Assembly (NCBI GenBank): GCA_044227705.1 | Contig: JBGAWE010000007.1 | Span: forward strand, 1 to 47,402 | Source: JANOQP01 sp044227705 | GTDB taxonomy: Bacteria; Bacteroidota; Bacteroidia; Chitinophagales; Saprospiraceae | DNA length: 47,402 nucleotides | Direction of reading: 5' to 3' | Shown here: positions 38,384 to 44,511 of the stretch, piece by piece | Layout: each line of letters opens with the position of its first letter | How positions within the stretch are numbered: the first letter of the stretch is position 1 | Notes under the pieces: model-generated | Told to the model about the DNA's origin: nothing | The model's database searches: none | What the model saw: only the letters and a program-made list of their open reading frames with translations | Translations under genes and position numbers: made by a program

Positions 38384-38782
38384 ATGAAACTCACGACCAT
38401 CATCTCCGCCCTTGCTTTCTTCGCGCTCTCCCTCACCTCGCTCCGCGCCCAAACCGTCAACACTTGGAAGGGTGGCTTCCCTGGCCACGAGAGCGACTGG
38501 GCCTTCTCCAAAAACTGGAGCCTCGGCCACGCACCCTCCGAGTTCGACCGCGTTGTCATCCCGGACATGTCGGCCAATGCGCGGAAATTCCCGGTCGTTC
38601 GGACGGGCACCATCGAACTCGCAGGCCTCGCCATCGAGTCAAACGCCTCGCTCACGTTGCTTTCCGATGTGAAGATCTTGCTCACCGGCGATTTCCAGAA
38701 CATGGGAAGTTGCAACGGTTGCGATGCCCGTTTATGGATTTCGGGCGACACGCACGGCGCGACAGCCGACGTCGAAAACTGA
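38384..38782 (+). CDS. Short secreted beta-rich protein
   Basis: A 132-residue precursor has a signal peptide (MKLTTIISALAFFALSLTSLRAQ, residues 1-23). One beta-strand-rich module follows: NTWKGGFPGHESDWAFSKNWSLG, then DRVVIPDMSANARKFPVV, GLAIESNASLTLL and LTGDFQNMG. This is the familiar Bacteroidota pattern of a parallel-beta surface module, usually seen in much longer proteins with a sorting domain. Here the protein ends soon after a cysteine pair (CNGC). It might be a truncated version of such a protein. No sorting domain is visible. A near match to the -7 motif (TAACCTTTG) lies at 38330-38338. Confidence 0.6.
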   Translation: MKLTTIISALAFFALSLTSLRAQTVNTWKGGFPGHESDWAFSKNWSLGHAPSEFDRVVIPDMSANARKFPVVRTGTIELAGLAIESNASLTLLSDVKILLTGDFQNMGSCNGCDARLWISGDTHGATADVEN

Positions 38783-38800
38783 AACCAGGAATCGACTGCC

Positions 38801-38845
38801 CATCAAAAAAAAGAGCCAACAGGTTGAAAATCAACTTGTTGGCTC
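38801..38845 (-). terminator. Terminator for the M48 peptidase, with GTTGA palindrome
   Basis: The arms GAGCCAACA and TGTTGGCTC enclose GTTGA-AAA-TCAAC, forming a nearly perfect 33-bp palindrome (38813-38845). On the minus strand it is followed by eight T residues. Confidence 0.85.
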
Positions 38846-38884
38846 ATTTAGTGCGTTCGCGAACTGGCGAGGCTCCCGGCAAAT

Positions 38885-39703
38885 TCAATGCCCCCGATAT
38901 TTTTTGATGCTCTCCCGGATATGCTCCTGCCGGTTCTCCGGGTCGGGGTGCGAGCTTTGGAACTCGGGCGTCCGGTTCGGTCCGGCGGCCTGTTTGAGGA
39001 TTTCCATCACGCCAATCATGTTCTCCGGCTCGTAGCCCGACTCCAGCATGAAGCGCACGCCGAGGTCGTCGCTCTGGAGCTCCTGTTCGCGGCCATATTT
39101 AAGCGAGATCATGTTGGCCACCATCTGGGCGATGGCCCCGTTGTTCATCCCGCCGCCCGAGACGGCGACGGTCGCGGCACCGGTCAGGCCCTGCGTCAGC
39201 TCGGCCTGTGCCATTTTCTCGGCCGAGTGCCGGGCGACGACGTGGCCAATCTCGTGGCCGAGCACGCCCGCCAGTTGGTCCTCGTTTTCGAGCTTCGAAA
39301 AGAGCGCGTAGGTGATGAAAATCTGCCCGCCCGGCAGTGCAAAAGCATTGATTGTCTGCTGGTCTGCGAGCAAGTGGAAGTCGTACTGATAGGGCGTGGC
39401 CTTCGCCGCCGAGCTTTGGACGAGTTTCTGCCCCACCCTTTTCACGATGCCCGCCAATTCTGGGTTCGTCACCTCGCCGCCGAACTCTGCCGCCATCTGC
39501 GGGGCCGATTGCAGTCCCATCGCCACCTCCTCTTGCGGCGACATCGAGATGTGCTGCGTCTCGCCCGTCACCTCGTTCACCTGGCTTGTCGAGTAATAGC
39601 GGAAAACCGCGAAGGCCCCCATCACCAGCGCGATGATGAGCGTCGGCGGGATGCGGAAGCCGCCGCCGGTCGGGCGGCCGTAGTTGGGTTCTTGTCCGTA
39701 CAT
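38885..39703 (-). CDS. M48-family zinc metallopeptidase
   Basis: The 272-residue protein has one N-terminal membrane helix (about residues 20-38) after a short glycine-rich cytoplasmic segment. The peptidase domain contains the zinc motif HEIGH near residue 150 (GVLGHEIGHVVARHSAEKM), a third ligand region ELQSDDLGVRFM near 207, and the conserved substrate-binding segment QTINAFALPGGQIFI near 115. It is a membrane-anchored, periplasm-facing protease related to the BepA/LoiP and HtpX groups, probably used in envelope quality control. The end SSHPDPENRQEHI is typical of this group. The gene is divergent from recN. Confidence 0.9.
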   Translation of the reverse strand: MYGQEPNYGRPTGGGFRIPPTLIIALVMGAFAVFRYYSTSQVNEVTGETQHISMSPQEEVAMGLQSAPQMAAEFGGEVTNPELAGIVKRVGQKLVQSSAAKATPYQYDFHLLADQQTINAFALPGGQIFITYALFSKLENEDQLAGVLGHEIGHVVARHSAEKMAQAELTQGLTGAATVAVSGGGMNNGAIAQMVANMISLKYGREQELQSDDLGVRFMLESGYEPENMIGVMEILKQAAGPNRTPEFQSSHPDPENRQEHIRESIKKYRGH

Positions 39704-39810
39704 GTTGCTGTTGTTTTTGGTGAAAAGTCGATGGGCGAAAGTCCAATTTTTTGGGAAACAGGGCGAGCTTTTTTAAGATTTGCGACACAAAAACTTTCAA
39801 AACCTCAATC

Positions 39811-39818
39811 TACCTTCG
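39811..39818 (+). promoter_or_regulatory. -7 promoter element for recN
   Basis: TACCTTCG followed by CCCC, 26 bases before the ATG at 39845. Confidence 0.6.
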
Positions 39819-39844
39819 CCCCCGCCGACCGGCCAAGACATCCG

Positions 39845-41500
39845 ATGCTGAAAAAACTCTCCATCCGAAACTATGCCCTCATCGATGCCATCGACATCGA
39901 GTTCAGCGACCGCCTGACCATCATCACCGGCGAGACGGGCGCGGGCAAATCCATCCTCCTCGGCGCGCTCGGCCTCGTCATGGGTGAGCGCGCCGACACT
40001 CGGGTTTTCTATCGAGAGGGGGAAAAATGCGTCGTCGAGGGCCTGTTTTTGGTCAAAAAATACGGCCTCCGTCCCTTCTTCGAGGAAAATGAGCTGGACT
40101 ACGACGACGAGGTGACCATCCGCCGCGAGCTGACCGCCGCCGGGAAAAGCCGCGCCTTCATCAACGACACACCCGTCAACAACAAGCTCCTCGAACAACT
40201 GACGGCCGCCCTCGTCGACCTCCACCAACAGTTCGACACGCTCGACATTCACAACGTCAACTTCCAGCTTCGGATGCTCGACGCGCTCGCCGACAACCGC
40301 CAGCCGCTGGCAGATTACACCGCTGGGTTCAGACAATTTGTTTCGGAAAAACGCCGCCTCGCCGACCTCCTCGCCCGCCGCGACGCCGCCGGGCGCGAGA
40401 CCGATTTCCTCCAATTTCAACTGGCAGAGTTCGAGAAGGCGACCCTCGCCGACGGCGAACAGGAAACCCTTGAATCCGACCTCGCCCGCCTGACCAACGC
40501 CGAGGGAATCAAGCAGGCGTTCGGTGCGGCGTTCAGCCAGTTGGCGGACAGCGAGCAGGCCATCGTCCCACAATTGAAGGACATCGCCCGCTCCCTCTCC
40601 GCCATGCGCCGCATCGACCCGAAGCTGGCCTCGGTTGCGGAAAGAATCGATTCGCAAGTGCTTGAGCTTCAGGAACTTGCCTCCGATTGCGAACGAATCG
40701 CGGACGCGACCGACCACGACCCGCAGCGGGCGATGGAGGCCCAAAACCGGCTCGACACCATCTATCGCTTGCAGAAAAAACACGGCGTTTCGACCGTCGC
40801 CGACCTGCTGAAAATCCACGAGGACATCTCCCAAAACCTATCGGGGTTCACCGACCTCGGCGAGGAAATCTCGGCCGTCGAAAAGCAAATCGCCGCGCTC
40901 GAAAACCGCCTTCGAGCCATCGCCTCAACTCTGACCGAAAGGCGGAAAGGCGTGGTCGAGCATTTTGAAAACCGGGTGCAGAACCTCCTCACCCAGCTTT
41001 CGATGCCCCACGCCCGGCTGAAAGTGGCCATCGAGCCGACCGAAAACCTCACACCGACGGGCGCGGACGTGGTCGAGTTTTTGTTCGCCACGAACGTCGG
41101 CTCGAAGTTTTTGCCCATCAAAAACGTGGCCTCGGGCGGCGAGCTTTCCCGGTTGAACCTCTGTACGAAGAGCATCGTCGCCGACGCGATTCCCCTGCCG
41201 ACCCTCATTTTCGACGAAATCGACTCGGGAATCTCCGGAGACGTCGCCATGAAAATGGGCCAAATCCTGCGCGAACTCTCCGGTCGCCACCAAGTCGTCT
41301 GCATCACGCACACCCCGCAGGTGGCAGCAAAGGCCGACCGCCACTATTTCATCTACAAAAAGACCGACGGCGACCGGACGGCGACCCATCTCCAACTCCT
41401 CGGCGACGGCGAGCGCGTTCGGGCGGTGGCAACGATGTTGAGCGGCAACCCGCCATCGGCGAACGCGTTGGAGACGGCGAAAGAGCTGCTTGCGGGGTGA
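39845..41500 (+). CDS. recN: DNA repair protein RecN
   Basis: This SMC-like ATPase is involved in recombinational repair of double-strand breaks. The 551 residues show Walker A GETGAGKS at about 30-37. A coiled-coil middle follows (LARRDAAGRETDFLQFQLAEFEKA and onward). The ABC signature is SGGELSR near 427 and Walker B is LIFDEIDSGISG near 454. MLKKLSIRNYALI is the expected start; a longer frame from 38888 is the complement of the M48 gene. With sbcCD this is the second double-strand-break gene in the window. Confidence 0.96.
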   Translation: MLKKLSIRNYALIDAIDIEFSDRLTIITGETGAGKSILLGALGLVMGERADTRVFYREGEKCVVEGLFLVKKYGLRPFFEENELDYDDEVTIRRELTAAGKSRAFINDTPVNNKLLEQLTAALVDLHQQFDTLDIHNVNFQLRMLDALADNRQPLADYTAGFRQFVSEKRRLADLLARRDAAGRETDFLQFQLAEFEKATLADGEQETLESDLARLTNAEGIKQAFGAAFSQLADSEQAIVPQLKDIARSLSAMRRIDPKLASVAERIDSQVLELQELASDCERIADATDHDPQRAMEAQNRLDTIYRLQKKHGVSTVADLLKIHEDISQNLSGFTDLGEEISAVEKQIAALENRLRAIASTLTERRKGVVEHFENRVQNLLTQLSMPHARLKVAIEPTENLTPTGADVVEFLFATNVGSKFLPIKNVASGGELSRLNLCTKSIVADAIPLPTLIFDEIDSGISGDVAMKMGQILRELSGRHQVVCITHTPQVAAKADRHYFIYKKTDGDRTATHLQLLGDGERVRAVATMLSGNPPSANALETAKELLAG

Positions 41501-41638
41501 ACTCTTGTTTAAATAATTTTCATCGTGATTGGACGAAGTCTCTGAGCGAGTTAGAAAACGTCTTTTTTTTAATAATTTTCGTTTGAAAAAATTCAACCCG
41601 GACAGTCGATCACCAATAACCCGAAACTGAAGCCGAAA

Positions 41639-42469
41639 ATGACCAGAGCAAAACTCATCCACCATATTTTCGAAAAGCAAACCTGCCTCTGCGTCGGCCT
41701 CGACCCCGAGCTTGGCAAGCTGCCCGCCCACTTGCCGAAGACCGCCGACGGCGTCCTCCTTTTCTGCAAGGAAATCATCGACGCGACCCGCCGCCATTGC
41801 GTCGCGTACAAACCTAACCTCGCATTTTTCGAAGCCCTCGGCCCCGACGGCCTGAAAATCCTCGCCGAAATCAGGCAGCACATCGGCCCGACGCACCTCA
41901 CGATAGCCGACGGGAAGCGCGGCGACATCGGCAACACGGGCCGCCTTTACGCCGAGGCGTTCTTTCAAAAAATGGGCTTCGACGCGCTGACCGTCGCGCC
42001 ATACATGGGCGAGGACTCGGTGCGCCCGTTTCTCGGGTTCGAAGGGAAATGGGCCATCGTCCTCGGCCTGACGAGCAACCCTGGCAGCCGGGATTTTCAG
42101 ATGGAAAGAATGGCCGACGGCCGGTTTCTTTTTGAAAAAACCATCTCGACCGTCGCCTCGTGGGGCGGCGCGGAGGAGCTGATGTTCGTCGTCGGCGCAA
42201 CGCAAGCCGCTCACATTCAACGAGTTAGAGAGATTGTGCCGGAGCATTTCCTCCTAGTCCCTGGCATCGGGGCGCAGGGCGGCGACCTTGAGGCGACCCT
42301 CCGCGCCGGACTAAACGCCGATTGCGGGCTGCTCATCAACTCGTCGCGGAACATCATCTTCGCCAGCGGCGACCCAGATTTCGCAGAGGCCGCCGGGCGG
42401 GCCGCGCAAAAACTTTCCGACGACATCGGCCGCCTTTTTTCTGAAATTTTGGGAACCAGCCAGCCGTGA
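41639..42469 (+). CDS. pyrF: Orotidine 5'-phosphate decarboxylase, type 2
   Basis: This enzyme forms UMP in pyrimidine synthesis. The 276 residues show the type 2 architecture, with CVGLDPELGKLP near residue 18, the catalytic Lys/Asp network in IADGKRGDIGNT near 88-99 and the PGIGAQGGD phosphate-binding segment near 210. The preceding 138 bases are AT-rich and contain a direct repeat AATAATTTTC, but no clear -7 element. Its TGA stop overlaps the GTG start of ribD (GTGA), so the two are probably translated together. Confidence 0.96.
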   Translation: MTRAKLIHHIFEKQTCLCVGLDPELGKLPAHLPKTADGVLLFCKEIIDATRRHCVAYKPNLAFFEALGPDGLKILAEIRQHIGPTHLTIADGKRGDIGNTGRLYAEAFFQKMGFDALTVAPYMGEDSVRPFLGFEGKWAIVLGLTSNPGSRDFQMERMADGRFLFEKTISTVASWGGAEELMFVVGATQAAHIQRVREIVPEHFLLVPGIGAQGGDLEATLRAGLNADCGLLINSSRNIIFASGDPDFAEAAGRAAQKLSDDIGRLFSEILGTSQP

Positions 42470-43469
42470 ATTCACCAGTTGCCTCTCGCCGTTTTCCGTT
42501 CATGGAAAGGTGTTTCGACCTCGCTCGGCTCGGCGCGGGCAGCGTCTCGCCCAACCCGTTGGTCGGCGCGGTGCTGGTTCACGACGGGCGAATCATCGGC
42601 GAAGGGTTTCATCAAAAACACGGCTCGGCCCACGCAGAGGTCAATTGCCTCGCCTCCGTGAGCGTTGACAATCAACGGTTTATCGCGGAAAGCACGCTCT
42701 ATTGCAACCTCGAACCCTGCCATCATTTTGGCAAGACGCCGCCTTGCGTCGATTTGGTTTTGGAGAAAAAAATCCCTCGCGTCGCCATCTCGAACATCGA
42801 CCCGAACCCGCTGACCGGCGGGCGGAGCGTCGAGAAACTGCGCCGAGCCGGGGTCGAAGTGACGACGGGGATTTTGGAGGTGGAGGGCCGCTGGCTCAGC
42901 CGCGCCTTTTTCACTTGGATTGAAAAAAAACGGCCTTACGTCATCCAAATGGGCGCAATCGGCAGACGGTTTCATCGGAAAAAGGGCGAGCGGACGGCCA
43001 TCAGCGGCCCTGTCGCCCAACGGCTGTCGCACCGATGGCGGTCGGAGGTCGACGCCATTATGGTCGGCACGACGACCGCTAAAGTCGACGACCCGGCACT
43101 GACCAACCGGCTGTTTTTCGGGAAAAACCCGATGCGCATCGTCGTCGATTTTGAGAAAAAAATCTCTGTTGCGTCGCGTCTATTCGACGGCTCGGCGGAG
43201 ACTTGGGCGATTTCAGAGAGGGCAAACCGTTGATTTCCAATGTATTGGAAAAAATGGCGGCGGCGAAAAAGGCCATCCTTCTTGTCGAGGGCGGAGCGAA
43301 CTTGCTCGGCCAGTTCATCGAAAGCGGGGCATGGGACGAGGCGCGTGTCCTCACCGCCAAAAACTCGCTCGGCGACGGGGTTGCCGCGCCGAGATTGAGC
43401 GGAGCGCGGCTTTTTCAGAGGGGAAATCAGCTGATCGGCTGCAAGTCTGGGTCCCGCAAGCGGCCTTAA
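42466..43469 (+). pseudogene. ribD: Riboflavin deaminase/reductase RibD with a frameshifted reductase half
   Basis: The deaminase half is intact: HAEVNC near residue 55 and PCHHFGKTPPC near residues 84-94 provide the zinc ligands. The reductase half is damaged. Relatives read KWAQSADGFIGK after YVI, and that motif is present in a different frame (about 42937-42980), so two indels (one beside the A-run at 42979-42983) flank an out-of-frame patch. Near 43203-43233 another shift leads to TGA (43231-43233). The remainder, including LLVEGGANLLGQFI and WDEARVLT, continues in a third frame to 43469, about ten residues shorter than expected. Start GTG at 42466 overlaps pyrF. Whether the defects are real or assembly indels cannot be decided here. 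Confidence 0.8.
42664..42676. repeat. Exact copy of the GTTGA-N3-TCAAC palindrome inside ribD
   Basis: GTTGACAATCAAC, flanked by C and G so that the pairing extends to 15 bases. It encodes part of VDNQR in the deaminase domain. Confidence 0.6.
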
Positions 43470-43524
43470 TTCTTCCGCTTGATTGAAAAGTTGTCGGCAG
43501 GGGTGCCGAGAAAGGCCGTTTTTC

Positions 43525-43532
43525 TACTTTTG
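43525..43532 (+). promoter_or_regulatory. -7 promoter element for the TPR protein
   Basis: TACTTTTG followed by CCC, 59 bases before the ATG at 43592. Confidence 0.6.
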
Positions 43533-43591
43533 CCCGCCTTTTCAGAGAGGCTTATCAAGTCAACACAACAAGTCAACCCATCCGTTTTTCA

Positions 43592-44302
43592 ATGGCAAAG
43601 AGAAAAGTTACCGCGACGACCGCCTCCCAAAAGAATGTGCAGGAGGAAGATTTCACCGTCGACATCGCCGAGGTGCGCCACACGGCCGAGGATTTTTGGG
43701 CAAAATATGGGCGCATGATTTCGCTCGTCGGCGGCGCCCTGCTGGTCATCGTTGGCGGCTATTATGCCTACAAGACCTTTTACCAAGAGCCCAAGCAGAA
43801 GGAAGCGGTTGCCGCGATGGCCGCGCCTCAGTGGCTTTTCGAGCGCGACTCCTTCCAAAAAGCCCTTGACCCGGCGGTCGACGGCGCGCCCGGCTTCCTC
43901 GGGATCATCGCCGATTTCGGCGGCACGGCGGCCGGCAACATGGCCAAATACTACGCCGGCATCTGCTACCTTCAGACCGGACAGGACGACAAGGCCATCG
44001 AGTTCCTCGACAAATACAGCCCTGAAGGCAGCGTGATGGGCATCATGAAGAACGGCGCCCTCGCCGACGCCTACGGCAACAAAGGCGACTTCGCCTCTGC
44101 CATCGACCACTACAAAAAGGCCATCTCGGCGGGCAAGAACGATGTGCTGACACCCATGTACATGAAGCGGCTCGGGCAGCTCTACGAACACCAGAACCAA
44201 CCCGGCGACGCGAAAAAACTGTACGAGCAGATCAAATCCGACTACCCGAACACCAGCCCGGCGGCGGACATCGACAAGTACATCATCCGCGCCTCCAAGT
44301 AA
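43592..44302 (+). CDS. Membrane-anchored tetratricopeptide repeat protein
   Basis: A 236-residue protein with a charged cytoplasmic N-terminus (residues 1-48), one membrane helix (about 49-66, ISLVGGALLVIVGGYYAY) and a periplasmic part with three to four TPR-like helical pairs. These include MAKYYAGICYLQTGQDDKAIEFLDKY, then GALADAYGNKGDFASAIDHYKKA and RLGQLYEHQNQPGDAKKLYEQI. This layout resembles YfgM-like ancillary proteins. A role in protein-protein interaction at the inner membrane is likely; partners are unknown. It is followed by a terminator. Confidence 0.85.
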   Translation: MAKRKVTATTASQKNVQEEDFTVDIAEVRHTAEDFWAKYGRMISLVGGALLVIVGGYYAYKTFYQEPKQKEAVAAMAAPQWLFERDSFQKALDPAVDGAPGFLGIIADFGGTAAGNMAKYYAGICYLQTGQDDKAIEFLDKYSPEGSVMGIMKNGALADAYGNKGDFASAIDHYKKAISAGKNDVLTPMYMKRLGQLYEHQNQPGDAKKLYEQIKSDYPNTSPAADIDKYIIRASK

Positions 44303-44322
44303 CCGAGGGCGTGTTTACTGCG

Positions 44323-44360
44323 AAAACGGTCGGCTTTCAGTTTGAAGGCCGGCCGTTTTT
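44323..44360 (+). terminator. Terminator after the TPR protein
   Basis: AAAACGGTCGGC (44323-44334) pairs with GCCGGCCGTTTT (44348-44359), with one G-U pair, and is followed by T residues. Confidence 0.8.
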
Positions 44361-44427
44361 GTTTTGGCGCGGGGCTGTCCCAAAATTGGGGTGAAATATT
44401 CCCGGCGGAAACCTGTTATTTGCACCG

Positions 44428-44442
44428 GGTTGATTCTCAACC
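44428..44442. repeat. Exact copy of the GTTGA-N3-TCAAC palindrome upstream of the PorE-like gene
   Basis: GGTTGATTCTCAACC forms a 6-bp stem with three-base loop, about 70 bases before the ATG at 44512. No T-run follows, so it is not a terminator. Confidence 0.6.
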
Positions 44443-44511
44443 ACTTACACGACCGGCGCGGGCCGGAAAGTCAAACAGTCATTTTTGAGAAACACAAATT
44501 CCACCATTGCA

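Noticed and set aside
37368..38400. tRNA-Glu as an integration site for a mobile element
   Set aside because: No integrase and no repeat of the tRNA 3' end is seen downstream; only decayed local genes follow.
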